Positions 44,279 to 55,029 of a DNA stretch of 64,000 bases are shown piece after piece; position 1 is the first letter of the stretch, and each line of letters opens with the position of its first letter. A program made the position numbers and the translations under genes. Source of the stretch: Sternotherus odoratus (Eukaryota; Chordata; Testudines; Kinosternidae); contig JAVMKO010000164.1 of the NCBI GenBank assembly GCA_032164245.1, positions 1 through 64,000 of the forward strand, given 5' to 3'. The notes beneath the pieces were generated by a model. The model saw only the letters and a list, made by a program, of their open reading frames with translations. It was not told the origin of the DNA and did not search any database.

Positions 44279-45115
44279 ACCTGTTAAATACTTTTCTCCA
44301 AGGCCTGTAAGTTGATAAAAACAAGGAGTGATCCCCAAGGAATTCTCAGGTGGGTTAATAGTGGGTAGAGACAAGTGTTTGTACTTGTGGGTAGGGAGAA
44401 AGACAAATTTTCAAGCCACACAGAGACCTGCAGGTGATTCAGTTCTGTGGGGCTCAAAAGCTTCTCTCCCTCACCAACTGAACTTGGCCAAGAAAAGATC
44501 TTACCTCCCCTACCTTGTTTCTCTCATTTCTTGGGATGGACATGCCTACAACTCCTCTGGGATTCCCTCCCAGGGAGTCAGACACCCAGAGTGGAGACAC
44601 CCCAGCCCCTGTTCTAAGTGACCATGACAAGGTTGGGGGTCGAGCCCCCTGGAATCCTGAGCCCAGCCTCATTGGGGTTCTGGGGACTCTACCACACATG
44701 AGGGTAGGAAGAGAGTCCTCGGGGTCAGGCAGGCATCTGGATCAGGGAGTGGGGGGGACTCAGATCCTTTCACTAGCCAATTTCACCAGGGTTGTCTATA
44801 AGCCAGGGAATTTTACCACAATAGTGGGACCACACCCTCCTTTACACCTGCACTCTGGACTCATTGCTTCTCTCTCCCCCTCCCTTATCTGCTGCTCCCC
44901 CTCTGGGCTTTCTCAGCACTGAGCCCACAGCGCTTCCTTCCAGCCTGAGACTGCACTTTCTAGGCCTGCTCCTGGGCCTGTGGGTCTGTCTCTTGCTTCC
45001 TAAGGAAATGAACCTGTCCAGGGAATTGCCGCTGGGATCTGTGCGTGGCTGTGCATACTAGGAGGAATCAGTTGGCTCCTGATACATACAGCAGCTTAAA
45101 ACTAAGTGTCTAGAT

Positions 45116-45186
45116 GGATGCTTGACCCCAGAACTGTTGGATGAAGAGCCTGATGCTCTGTTCACTGAGCTGCTTGATTCAATCTT
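45116..45186 (-). pseudogene. tRNA-like relic (Lys or Met type)
   Basis: The minus strand has GCAGCTCAGTGAACAGAGCATC, an A-box-like segment, followed by CTCTTCATCC and TCTGGGGTCAAGC. The stems pair poorly. It is probably an old tRNA-derived sequence. Confidence 0.35.
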
Positions 45187-45504
45187 GTGCATTCAGCACA
45201 CAATCAAGCAGGCAGGTAAAAGAAAGGTCCAAAAAAGTTCAGGAACCCTCCTCTTTTCTCCACAATCACTGCCTGTCAGCAGGATTCCTCCTCTTTGACT
45301 AAACCTAAACCTAGACAGCTGGTCCATCTGCTGCACCCCAATCCCCCTGCCTTAGTCTCCCTGCCAACGTCCACCACCAGACTCCATAGATTTAAGTCTC
45401 ACATGTCACTGGGAACTCTACTTCTTCTGCCCAGAGAACCCCGCACCTACCTCAGTAGATGACCCGAGAAACAGTGTCCACCTTTTCCAAAGAAGGGCTT
45501 GGAA

Positions 45505-45577
45505 AGCCTTGTGCCCTAGTGGATAAGGTGTTTGACTTCAGATGAGACAATTGAGGGTCTGAGTCCTTTGTGCTTGT
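45505..45577 (+). pseudogene. tRNA-Arg relic with anticodon changed to TCA
   Basis: It resembles tRNA-Arg-TCG (CCCTAGTGGATAAGGTG, GACTTCAGATGAGA, TTGAGGGTCTGAGTCC). The loop reads TTCAGA, so the anticodon is TCA, which would read UGA. The T-arm TTC has become TCT and the acceptor stem is mispaired, so it is unlikely to be charged. Confidence 0.6.
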
Positions 45578-45599
45578 GCAGTTCAGGTCAGGGTCACCC

Positions 45600-46860
45600 T
45601 AACCCTCTTCCAGGGTGCTCTGGCTTCAGCAAGAGCCCCAGGAAGGAATTGGGGGTTGGGCAGCACAAAGGCTGGGGCATGAGCCCCCAGGTGCTTTCAG
45701 TCTGGCCTTTGCCATTCTTGACTTGCTGAAGACAATGGGTGGCTGCCCAGGGTAGCGGGTAGAGCAGTTTCCCTCTTCCCAGTGTGCCTGTCCTGTACTT
45801 GAGGGGTCTTGCTAAATAGGGTTGTTGGGGCCGGGGGGGTTTTTTTTGCTTCTCACCAGCTGGATAAAAGCCTCTTGTTGGGAAGCCTCCTGCGGCAGGA
45901 AGTGGAGCAACGTGGCCTCGCCCCAGCCCCAGCCCAGCCCTGTTGCTCTGTTTGGGGAAAGGAACCACTCCCCGCTCTCAGCAGTGGGACGTGGAGCGCC
46001 ACAGTGGGGAGCTGGCAGAATAGAGCAGGTTGGGACTGAACTGCTCTGCTTCCTACCACTGCTGGTGAGTGCGGGTGTTCTCCTCACAAGCCCCCTTCCA
46101 TGCCTGACACGGCTGGGGCAAGGGAAGTGGAGCAGGCTGCTCCCAGCCCCCTGATAATCCCCACAAAGTGGCCCCCCACAGCTCCTGCCTCCTGGGCCCC
46201 GCAGGCCATTAGCACAGCCCAGAGCCTGAAGGAGGGAGCAGGTGGTCCTTCCCTGCAAGACCTTGGGCTTCATTGGACCCCCAAATAGCTCGGGACGGTT
46301 CTGCCACAGAGCATCAGCAGCTGCCCAGCATGCTGGTCTGGGTGTGGCCTGCAGTGGGTGTTTCACATGGCAGGGAACATGCCAGCTGTGTGTCTTGTGA
46401 CTGTCTGCTCACCACACATCAGAATTGTCCTCCCCTCCATTGCTCGGTAGTTTGAAGCCTTCCCTTGGAGCTGTCGCACCCGCTGCCTCTGCTCCAGGTG
46501 CCCAGAGGAGGAAAAGTGACCTTGGCTCCAGCCTGGGACTCTTCCTCCCTCCTGCCTAGCCTGGAGTATTCAGCCTGGCCCTGGCTCTCCTTTCTTCAAG
46601 TGCCATGTGGGCAGAGGAAGAGCAGGGGAGCTGTAGGGACCAAAGTTGTGGCCATGAGGTGAAGCATGAGAAACAACCAGCAGGAATCTCTAGCCAGACT
46701 GTTAAGTTCTAGGACCCCCAACCTAGAGCGGCCATCCTGTTGAACCAAAAACCTACCTACAGTGCACATCACTTGTCCGGCAAGAAGGAGGAAATCTGAA
46801 TGTGGCTCGCCCAGAAGAAGGGTAACCAGGACACCAAGCTCTTGCAGTAAATTAACACAC
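45600..46860. other. GC-rich repeat-derived sequence, no gene recognised
   Basis: Part (about 45,830-46,230) is a diverged copy of the CAGTGGGACGTGGAGCG / GAACTGCTCTGC type repeat also at 42,540-43,000 and 55,060-55,740. The remainder to 46,860 has no recognised gene. Confidence 0.4.
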
Positions 46861-46867
46861 TGCCAGC

Positions 46868-46939
46868 AGGTCCCACTGAGATTTGAACTCAGACCACAGG
46901 ATTCAGAGTCCTGAGTGCTGACCATTACACCATGGGACC
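46868..46939 (-). tRNA. tRNA-Gln (CTG)
   Basis: A 72-base gene on the minus strand: GGTCCCATGGTGTAATGGTC, anticodon loop TCTGAAT and T-arm CTGAGTTCAAATCTCAG. Acceptor stem (GGTCCCA/TGGGACC) and T stem are perfect. All features of a functional tRNA-Gln-CTG are present. No T4 run is obvious within 25 bases downstream. Confidence 0.93.
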
Positions 46940-46989
46940 TGCAGGGGAGTTTCTCCCTGGACCCCCCCATGACTCTCAGCTGGCTTGGA

Positions 46990-48150
46990 CTCAGCATTTA
47001 TTGCTTCCTCTCACAGAACACTCTCTCCTCCTCCATCAACTATAGTCCTGCTCTACCATATCTATGGGTCCTGCCCTCAGGCCCTGCATCCCCCTGCTTT
47101 GGCTCTGTTCCCCGCAGCCCTCAGAAATGTCTGGGGAGGCTGCCCCTCCCTTCACTCGGTGTCCCACTCATCTCAGCCAGCTGAAGACTCATCTCCTGGA
47201 GCTCAGCCAGCTGTCACCTCATCTGGTCATTCAGTCACCCGCTGACCCACTCTCCTGTCTGGATGGTCTGGTGGAAATCCCACAGGACAGTGCAGGACTT
47301 GGCACTGTTGGTTTATTTAAGGTTGTGGTGTTTGCTTGACCCCCAGAACAAAGGTGCCAACTCCTCCCTCACTGAGTCCCACCAATCCCCCTGGTTGCCG
47401 TGGAACCTTCTGATGCTTTCCCATCATTCCAACACCATCTGGACTCACCGCCCCACTCCTTTATCTTGCAAGCTCTGGATATTCAGCTTCCGGTATCCTC
47501 TGGCCTTGGTCAGGGAATTGAGGTGCACGGTGAGAGCTGCGTGATCCAAACAGTCCATTGGCACTACTCTGCACTGGGCTGTCAACATGCTCTCCTTCAC
47601 GGAAATCCAGTTAATTCGACTCCTGGTGTACCCCATTTGTGGCTGGTGTCAACTTGGGTGAGAGGAATAGGAGGCTACCACCCACCCTCCAAATGTTCCA
47701 CTACAGGTCGACAGACCTGACCCAGGTGATGCTCATTGTAAAAACTTTTCCTCTGATGGTCAAGAAAATGGGACCAGTGGTCCCCAGGCCAGATGGTACA
47801 AGTAAAATCCCACCCCAACACCAAATCTGTGATGTCCCCAGGAAAGGAGCCAATTCCTTCCATTGATCTTCCCTTTCACACCTTACCTGGGGACCATTAA
47901 CACTAATACCAGGGTAACCAGTGCCACAGAGCACAAAGTCCAGCAGTAATGCCCTCCCTAGTCAGAGATCACCCACTTTTGGTACTTGCATGGTAAATGT
48001 GGAGAGTAAGGGGGGGATGTAAGTACCCACTGGCACCAGGGAAAGTTAGTGCCTGAGTCCTGCTGGGGAGCTTAAAACCAGGGACTTAGCGCCAGCTGAA
48101 GGTGCCACACCACTTCTAGAGAACCATCCCATCATACACAAATGGATGAA
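46990..48150. other. no gene recognised
   Basis: Open frames of around 90-100 codons are present but lack known motifs. I see nothing supportable. Confidence 0.4.
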
Positions 48151-48156
48151 AGGGTC

Positions 48157-48229
48157 TGCCAAAGCCCAGGATTGAACCAGGGACCTTTAGATCTTCAGTC
48201 TAATGCTCTCCCAACTGAGCTACTTTGGC
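48157..48229 (-). tRNA. tRNA-Phe (GAA)
   Basis: A 73-base gene on the minus strand: GCCAAAGTAGCTCAGTTGGG, anticodon loop CTGAAGA and T-arm GGTTCAATCC. The acceptor stem GCCAAAG/CTTTGGC is perfect and the A and B boxes are good. A broken partial copy is at 58,005. Confidence 0.93.
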
Positions 48230-48939
48230 AGATATAATGCAGGGTTTTGGTCTGCGGTTCCACTGTCTTGGATATTTTGTCACCATGGCCCAGCAAAAGA
48301 ACACCCCTGTGAATGGCCCATGGAGACAAGAGTTGCTCTTGCCTGCCTTGCTCAGGTTGACTTGCTTCCTCACCCCATTCCTGCCTTAGTTCCCGGTTGG
48401 CCTGGTGGCAGAAGCGGACTAGGGGCCAGTGGGGCAGGAAGGAAGTTGAGCTGGTCCCTGATCTAGACTAGACCCTGCTGGTGAGAGTCTGGCCACCACT
48501 TGCTGCCCCAATCTGTTGTCCTGGCTTCCCCATGGTGGGAAATACTCATTGCCCAGCTGCAGGGGCGGATGCTGCTCCGTGCTCTGGGGAGTGTCTGTAT
48601 TGCTCTGGCCCTTCACTGAGCCAGTCTGATAAGGTCCAAAGTGCCCCTTCCTGCCTGGCAGCTGAGAGTCTCTGCAGACATCAACCCCCGACCTAGCCCC
48701 ACAGCCAGCCCCAGTGCTACCCACCCCAGCCCCACAGGGGCACTCAATGCCCTTCATGTGGAGAAATGGCTCCTGGCATCCTCCCCTTCCTGGGCCCCCA
48801 GGACCTGTTGGCAGCAGAGAGTGCCCCTCCTCCAGCTCACGGGTGTCCCTGTCTCAGGCTCTCCCACAAAACTCTTCTCCAGCTCTGGGAGAGGCTCCAA
48901 CGGCCCCACACGAGTTACAGCATCCAGGGCACGTTTGCA

Positions 48940-49140
48940 GCCGGGCTCAGCAGCCCTTGGAACAACTTCACTTCCACTCACAGGAGGGTCAGGAACTACA
49001 TCTCCCAGACTGCACCAGGGGCACTTCCTCCCTCTCCAGCCCAGGTAAGGGATGTCTCCCAGGCCAGACTGACCCTTCCCCACCTCCCATTCTCTCCCAG
49101 CCCACACCTCTCAGGAACTACATCTCCCAAGCTGCCCCAC
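48940..49140 (+). promoter_or_regulatory. decayed copy of the KRAB-ZNF promoter block
   Basis: GTCAGGAACTACATCTCCCAG...TGCACCAGGGGCACTTCC (48,990-49,030) matches the promoter block at 1,935-1,985 with CpG loss (CACTTCC for the ETS core ACTTCCGG, no NRF1 site). A second ACTACATCTCCCA-type site is at 49,117. Confidence 0.6.
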
Positions 49141-49257
49141 TGCAGAATGAAGTTTCCCGGGGCTGGGGGCCAGGCAGGGTGTCTGTGTCTGGCTGGATCT
49201 CAGCAGGGGAAAAGTGGGGGGAGGGGCAGGTTTTGGTAAATCATTAGACTAAGGAGC

Positions 49258-49345
49258 CCCCGGAAGCGAATGCAGCCACCACATTTCAGTTCAGCTTTGG
49301 AGATGTGACACATGGACAATTACCTGCCTAGAAAGTGTCTAAATC
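49258..49345 (-). repeat. inverted copy of 40,620-40,710
   Basis: It is the reverse complement of the initiator-tRNA unit flank (TTTCTAGGCAGGTGATTGTC). With the tRNA relic at 49,446 it forms another inverted pair with 40.6-40.7 kb. Confidence 0.7.
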
Positions 49346-49445
49346 TCATGGGCATAACTCTCACTTGCAGGTTACAGCTTGTGAGCGCAGTCAACTATGG
49401 TGGAGAGCAGACCTGTAATTGAGTCATGGAGGCTTTCACTTTCAT

Positions 49446-49517
49446 AGCAGATTGGTGCAGCAGAAGTGTGCTGAGCCTATACCCCAGTGGTTGATAGATT
49501 GAAACCATCCTCTACTA
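49446..49517 (+). pseudogene. initiator tRNA-Met relic, anticodon TAT
   Basis: It aligns over its whole length with initiator tRNA-Met (AGCAGATTGGTGCAGCAGAAG; GATAGATTGAAACC) but the anticodon CAT is now TAT and the acceptor 3' strand reads CTCTACTA. Not expected to work. Confidence 0.7.
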
Positions 49518-49639
49518 GTTTGTGTTTTCTTGCTTACAGCCCTGGCAATAATTCATCCTGCTTTCATAAATTCTGCATAGAAAAAAGAAGCAAATTCTTT
49601 CACTATTTAATTCTAAGTATGCTAATGTACAATTTTTTT

Positions 49640-49815
49640 CTTTTCATTTTCTTTCTATGTGAATAAATGCATCTTACTTCTGTTCCATTCTATACATCCG
49701 ACGAAGTGAGCTATAGCTCACGAAAGCTTATGCTGAAATAAACTAGTTAGTCTCTAAGGTGCTACAAGTATTCCTCGCTTTCTTTAGGGATACAGACTAA
49801 TACGGCTGCTATTCT
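49640..49815 (+). mobile_element. PLE-type terminal sequence, copy 4 (second family)
   Basis: TACATCCGACGAAGTGAGC, TATA, GCTCACGAAAGCTTATGCTG continues to GACTAATACGGCTGC. It belongs to the same family as the inverted pair at 60,848 and 61,250. The GTGAGC/GCTCAC hairpin is perfect. Confidence 0.65.
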
Positions 49816-49849
49816 TGAACCATTAAAAAAGAGAACACTCAACAGGGGG

Positions 49850-50290
49850 TACCTAGCCACTTCCTTCCTACTAACTGCCCCACCAGAATACCCAACCCTC
49901 CTTGTCCCCTGAACACTCCCTCCTGGAACCCCACGCCCTATCTACACATCCCTTCTCCTTGTCCCTGATGGCTCCCCCAACTGACCACCCTTACCCCTGA
50001 CTGCCTTGACCCCATCCACACCCCTGTTCCCTGACAGACCCCCCCAGGCTCCCATGCCTAGCCAACCACTCCCTGTCCCATGGCTCCCCCCCCAGAATAT
50101 TCCCTGACCCCTTACTGCCCTCATCCCTCTCCACACCCCTCCCCCTGACAGCCCTCCCATAGCCTATGACACATCCAACCCCACACTCACTGCCTCTTGA
50201 CTGCCCCAGGACCTCATGCCCTTTCTCCAATTCCCCTACACCCTTACCATGCCACTCAGAATAGCATGCCTGGCTCTGTGCAGAGGAGGA
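49850..50290. mobile_element. hAT-type C-rich core fragment
   Basis: Reiterated CCCTGACxxCCC phrases, as at 19,860 and 36,650. No ends seen. Confidence 0.5.
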
Positions 50291-50739
50291 AACTGAGAAG
50301 GAGAGATGGGCAAAATGCTGCAAGCAGGGAAAGAAGCAGAGCAGCCAAGCAGCTCCTTAGGGTGGAAGAAGGCACTGGCTCAAGCTCCCCAAAAGCAGAC
50401 TAGAGCACAGGCCTGATCCAAAAGCCCCAGGGAAGAACGGGAATGTGAGCCAGCAGCCTGTGCTCCAAAAAGAAAGCACAACATGTTACTGCAGAACCCA
50501 GACATATTGAGCTTTTCTTCCTTTTGTTAAACAACTGGGAATAATAAACAAGCCCAAAACTACCTACAGGCAGCTGAAGAAACACCAGAACAACCACAGC
50601 ACCCAGTTTAGATCAAAACAAGGAACAATAACCAAGCCTGCAAACCAGAACCATCATTGGAATATTAAGTAATCACTACAACAACAGCAGCAACAGATTC
50701 AAATACAAGAAGCTCTCCACAGCAGTCACTGCTGTCTCA

Positions 50740-50752
50740 TCTTTCTTTAACC
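50740..50752 (-). promoter_or_regulatory. snRNA 3' box of the second U1 gene
   Basis: The minus strand has GGTTAAAGAAAGA seven bases downstream of the U1 end, the same as at 33,085. Confidence 0.75.
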
Positions 50753-50758
50753 AATTGT

Positions 50759-50922
50759 CAGAGGAGAGCGCAAACGCAGTCCCCCACTGTCACAAATTCT
50801 GCAGTTGAGCTTCCCACATTTGGGGAAATCACAGGGGTCAACCCACTGACAGTGCAATGGATGAGTCTCACCCTGGGAAAACCATCTTCATGACCATGGT
50901 ATTTCCCCTGCCAGGTAAGTAT
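50759..50922 (-). ncRNA. U1 snRNA gene, second copy
   Basis: A 164-base match on the minus strand, starting ATACTTACCTGGCAGGGG. It keeps the splice-site pairing end, loop II ATTGCACTG and an Sm-like AATTTGTGA (G to A at the end of the site). The U1-70K loop reads GGTCATGAAG, with a change at its second position, and the 3' strand ends CTCTCCTCTG. More changed than the copy at 32,915, so it may be a variant or decaying gene. Confidence 0.85.
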
Positions 50923-51499
50923 GAGTTCTTCACTGCAAGTCGCCACCCGCCATTGTTCACCCCACACTCTCAACCCACGGTGGGGACCACCACGTTCCAC
51001 CCACACCGGCCCCCATGGCTCTCGATCTGCCCCGAAGTGGCCTCGCATCTCTCACCCTTCTCCACACCCAGTCCCTGGGGCCACATTTGGGCCCTGCTCA
51101 GCAGTCTGCTCCTGCTCCCACAATGCTCTGTTTCCACACATATCTGCGTATGTTCTCATGTGGCTCCACCCCTCTGGTCTGGTCCCTCCCCCTACCCACC
51201 CTATGCCAGCACAGTCCCCTGGCCAGCCCCAGCTCTTCAGCATCAAGACCCCCGTGGCCAGACCCAACCACACTAGGCCCCCTCGCCGAAGTGCACTGCT
51301 GCCTGGTCCAAGCCAGAGCTTGTGCTGGGCCCACTCCCCATAGTGATAACATGTCAGTGACTGGCAGGCGGTAGAGCTGTAGCTGATCCCGCCCTAGGGC
51401 CCCAGGCTGGACAGGAGTGAACAGCAGGTTTCCTCTATTGTCTGCTCGCTTTTTCTTGACTAGTTTCTTCTCTGCATGAACTTCCAATTTTTTTTAAGC

Positions 51500-51572
51500 G
51501 TCTGGCTACCTCAGTTGGTAGCACATCAGACTTTTAATCTGAGGGTCCAGGGTTCAAATCCCTGGTCAGGTG
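51500..51572 (+). tRNA. tRNA-Lys (TTT), degenerate
   Basis: The mirror of 32,283. The D arm TACCTCAGTTGGTAGCAC is better than in the mirror, and the anticodon loop CTTTTAA and T-arm are intact. The acceptor is GTCTGGC against GTCAGGT, with mismatches. Confidence 0.7.
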
Positions 51573-51714
51573 TTACAGTCTGTGCCTTTGGAGTCCTTTC
51601 AATGTCACTTTTTCTCTTCAAGATTTTGCTTTTTGTAAGAAGAACCTTTTGTGTGGGGGATTGAAGGGGCAACTTCCTGACGTCCCCTCTGTCCTCGCAG
51701 GCTGGTGGAATAAA

Positions 51715-52455
51715 TGACCCGTACCGGCTGTGAATGTGCTGCAGAGAAATGATTTGAACCTGCAGTTTATTCCATCACTGCAACAAATCTGAACCAAGAA
51801 TATTGCCGTCACTGTATGTAATCGATTCCATTTAACTATTTTTACCTCTCCACTCTATGTTTTTATTTCATGAATAAACCTTTAGTTTTTAGATCCTAAG
51901 ATTCCTCAGTGTGATTTGTGGGTAAGATCTGTCTTGTATATTGACCTGGGTCTGGACCTTGGTTCTTTGGGATCAGGAGAATCTTTTTGCTTTTACTGGG
52001 GTATTGGTTTTCATCCCCAGTCATCCCCAGAACAAGTGTTACTGGTGGGGATACTGGGAAACTGGAGTGTCTATGTCAGGCCTGCACAACTTGGAAAGCA
52101 GCAGGGGCCATATTACTGCAAAAAACCCAGCTGTGGGCCAAAACGCCCTCGCCAAGCACCCATCCGCTTCCCCTCCCACCCCCTGCTTGGTTTGCTCCAC
52201 CCCCTGTTTACCCCCATGGGCCACACAGTGAGCCCGTGCAGGCTGCATGTGGCCCCCACGCCTGCTCTAAGAACTAGCTTGTGTGACTTATGGTTAGTCA
52301 GTGGGGTAAACCCAAAGTCCTCTCTCTTTGGCTGGTTCGGTGCCTTTAGAGTAAAGGAAACCCAGGCTTGGGTTATAACTGCCCTGCTCTACGCAATGTG
52401 TCCTGAACTGATCCTCTCAGAAGTGTCCAACAAAGGCAGCATCGTTACAGCTGCA
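51715..52455 (+). mobile_element. LTR fragment, mirror copy, with hAT-type insertion
   Basis: The mirror of 31,430-32,165. It contains AATAAACCTTTAG and the GACCTGGGTCTGG block and an insertion at 52,078-52,270 bounded by CAGGCCTGCACAAC and GGCCCCCACGCCTG. The 8-bp flanks are GTCTATGT and CTCTAAGA, a weak match. Confidence 0.72.
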
Positions 52456-52877
52456 CAAAGCTCTTGTTCTGTCTCATGGCTCATCAGGGAAGCACGGCCA
52501 TGCTGCCCGAGCCTGAGTCACATCCACAGCCTGGACCACATGGGCTGATGGAGGCAGAGCCACACGAGTCAATGGCAGGTGGAGTCGGGAGCCTCGGCTC
52601 TTTTCCCTGAGAGCCACACAGAGCTGCCAAGTGTCCCAAAAGCCTCCCTCGTGTTCTCCCACAGCATCTGCCTGCTGGTGTGGTGAGGAAAAAGGAGAAG
52701 GAAGCACTGCTGCCTCAGGCTCACACACAGGACTGTCTCTTGCCTTCAGCCCAGGCAGCTAGAGGTGCTGGGGAGCTCCCTGGCAGGCTGCTGCTACAGC
52801 CACCTCTCACCTCATGGCCGAGGCTCTTGTTTCTCTGCTGGTCACTGTCCCAGAACAAAAAGAAACAAGCCTGTGCC

Positions 52878-52949
52878 CAGCAAAGGGCAGTTTCAATGTA
52901 TCAACCTGTGGGTTAGGGGCCCAGCACACTTCCACTGGGCCACTCTGCC
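52878..52949 (-). pseudogene. initiator tRNA-Met relic, anticodon CCT
   Basis: The mirror of 30,906. The minus strand keeps GGCAGAGTGGCCCAGTGGAAG but the loop reads CCCCTAAC, so CAT has become CCT. Confidence 0.7.
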
Positions 52950-53072
52950 ACCTCTTGAGTGACAGTCTCCAGCACCCAGCCTCCAGCACCCGCACTAGCA
53001 CCCTGTGAGCTTTAGCACAGGCAGACAGCTGTGCAGGCTGCTAAGCAACAACCCTAGCAACAGCAGACAGGT

Positions 53073-53146
53073 GTCTCTGTGGCGCAATGGGTCAGCGCGT
53101 TCGGCTGTTAACTGAAAGGATGGTGGTTCGAGCCCACCCAGGGACG
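53073..53146 (+). tRNA. tRNA-Asn (GTT)
   Basis: A 74-base gene, GTCTCTGTGGCGCAATGGGT, anticodon loop CTGTTAA, T-arm GGTGGTTCGAGCCCACC, with a canonical acceptor GTCTCTG/CAGGGAC and a T4 terminator ten bases downstream. One mismatch in the anticodon stem (AACTGAAAG) is the only visible flaw. Confidence 0.9.
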
Positions 53147-53204
53147 GTTGTGACCTTTTCCTTCTCAAGACTTGCTGAGAGACTCAAAGGCCCCATTTTC
53201 CTGC

Positions 53205-53212
53205 CTCTAAAC
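53205..53212 (-). other. pre-insertion site matching the L1 hAT
   Basis: CTCTAAAC is the reverse complement of the 8-bp target duplication GTTTAGAG at 29,785. No hAT element is present here. Confidence 0.85.
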
Positions 53213-53261
53213 CCTCCCACTTGGCTTCAGTAGGTTCAGCTGAGACCCAAAGAGTTTGCTC

Positions 53262-53331
53262 AGCAGAGTCATGCAGTGGAAGTCTCCTGGCCTGGAACTG
53301 GAAGTCGGTTGCTTGAATCCATTCTCTGCTA
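53262..53331 (+). pseudogene. initiator-tRNA-derived relic (mirror of 29,666)
   Basis: AGCAGAGTCATGCAGTGGAAG and TTCTCTGCTA frame a changed anticodon arm, TCTCCTGGCCTGGAACTGG, as in the mirror copy. Confidence 0.55.
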
Positions 53332-54058
53332 GGCACGTGCTTAGGAAGTAAGAGACAGACCCACAGGCACAGGAGATGGCCTAGAAAGTGCAGTCTCAGG
53401 CTGGAAGGAAGCGCTGTGGGCTCAGTGCTGAGAAAGCCCTGAGGGAGAGCAACAGATGAGGGTGGGGAGAGAGAGAAGCAACGAGTCCAGAGTGCAGGTG
53501 TAAAGGAGGGTGTGATCCCACTATTGTGGTAAAATTCCCTGGCTTATAGACAACCCTGGTGGAATTGGCTAGTGAAAGGATCCGAGTCCCTGCCACTCCC
53601 TGACCCAGATTCCTGCCTGACCCCAAGGACTCTCTTCCTACCCTCATGTGTGGCAGAGTCCCCAGAACCCCGACAAAGCTGGTCCCAGGATTCCAGGGTC
53701 TAAACCCCCAACCTTGTCATGGTCACTTAGAACAGGGGCTGGGGTGTCTCCACTCTGGGTGTCTGACTCCCTGGGAGGGAATCCCAGGGTAGTTGTAGGC
53801 ATGTCCATCCCAAGAAATGAGAGAAACAAGGTAGGGGAGGTAAGATCTTTTCTTGGCCATGTTTGGTTGGTGAGGGAGAGACGCTTTTGAGGCCCACAGA
53901 ACTGAATCACCTGCAGGTCTCTGTGTGGCTTGAAAGTTTGTCTCGTTCCTCATCCCACAAGTACAAACACTTGTCTCTACCCGCTCTCCACCCCACTGAG
54001 AAGTCTTTGGGGGTCACTTCTTGCTTTTAGGGGGCTGGAAGAAGCATAATTAACAGGT

Positions 54059-54152
54059 GCTCCAGTGGTGCAATGGGTTAGTGCACAGTACTTATAGAGC
54101 AGTGCTGCGGGAAGATATGTTGAGGGTGTGAGTTCAAGCCTCACCTGGAGCA
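54059..54152 (+). tRNA. tRNA-Ile (TAT) with intron
   Basis: A 94-base gene, GCTCCAGTGGTGCAATGGGT, anticodon arm GTACTTATAGAG, an intron of about 20 bases, then GTGTGAGTTCAAGCCTCAC and TGGAGCA. The acceptor stem GCTCCAG/CTGGAGC is perfect, unlike the L2 copy. TTTT follows within five bases. This is the better of the pair. Confidence 0.92.
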
Positions 54153-54956
54153 CTGGTTTTATGAACTAAATGGCTTCACCCCTCATTTGGCCCAGTGGAA
54201 TGGAGAATTCCAGCCCAGGGACACTGGGGAGGGGAGGAGTCAAAATGCCCCCTTCAATTCTTACCTCCTCTCCAGAGTGCAGGTCGGGATCCACAACCCT
54301 TCCCCCCACCAGCCCCTGTGCCAGGGTCCCTCACACAGAGCCCAGAGTCCTGCCCAGCCTTTGACCCTTGACTCAGAGCCTGGGGAGGGAGAGGAGCAAG
54401 GTAGCCATTGGTCGAGGCTTTCCCTTCCATGGCCCACTTCCCTGGGCCTGGTCACAGAGACAACAAGCAGCAAAGGACCAGAGGTCCGAAGTGCAGACAA
54501 TGGGATGTTTATTGGGGTCAGTTTCCAAGCAAGCACCTTGAGACGCCCTTCACCCCAGTCAGGCTTATCTCTATCCACTGTCGCTGACAGAGTCTGTTCC
54601 CTTCCCAGACTCTCTGCAGAGCCCACATCGCTCTGCTGGAGGAGGGAGCCCTCGAGAAGAAGCAAAAGCTCCAAACTTTCCTCCCATCCTGTCTCAGGCA
54701 GGACAGCCAGGTCAGCACAGCCACGTGGAGGCAGAAACAGAGCCCAGGAGACAGAGCGTCCACCTCCACCACGGGAGAATGCAGCCATCTGGGAGGAACC
54801 TCCTATGTGCCCAGAGGCCTTTATTCCTCCAGCCTGTGTGGGGGGGTTCAGGAAGTTTCCCCTTCTGGCCCCCCCCACAAAAGGCCCTTCTAGGAAAGGC
54901 AAAATCTTGAAGAGAAAAAGTAACATCATAAAGGACTCCAGAGACACAGAATCTAA

Positions 54957-55029
54957 CACATGACCGGGGACTTGAACCCTGGACCCTCAGATTAAATGTC
55001 TGATGCTCTACCAACTGAGCTAGCCAGGC
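54957..55029 (-). tRNA. tRNA-Lys (TTT), U33 lost
   Basis: The minus strand reads GCCTGGCTAGCTCAGTTGGT and its loop is CATTTAA, so the universally conserved T before the anticodon is A. The A and B boxes and T-arm remain. It may be transcribed but is unlikely to decode well. Confidence 0.7.

Larger units (their letters stand above)
42595..45005 (+). repeat. L2, part of the inverted tRNA duplication
   Basis: It matches the reverse complement of about 53,400-55,745, including tRNA-Lys, tRNA-Ile and flanks. Its right end (44,637-45,005) also matches the left end of L1 (29,293-29,660), so L1 and L2 are complementary pieces of one ancestral unit. Confidence 0.85.

Noticed and set aside
43567..54959. 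A frame of about 115-230 codons conserved between L2 (43,567) and R (54,261-54,959)
   Set aside because: Similarity is explained by the segmental duplication itself. The frames differ in length, have no known motif and overlap tRNA flanks and repeats. A substitution test between arms would be needed to reopen this.
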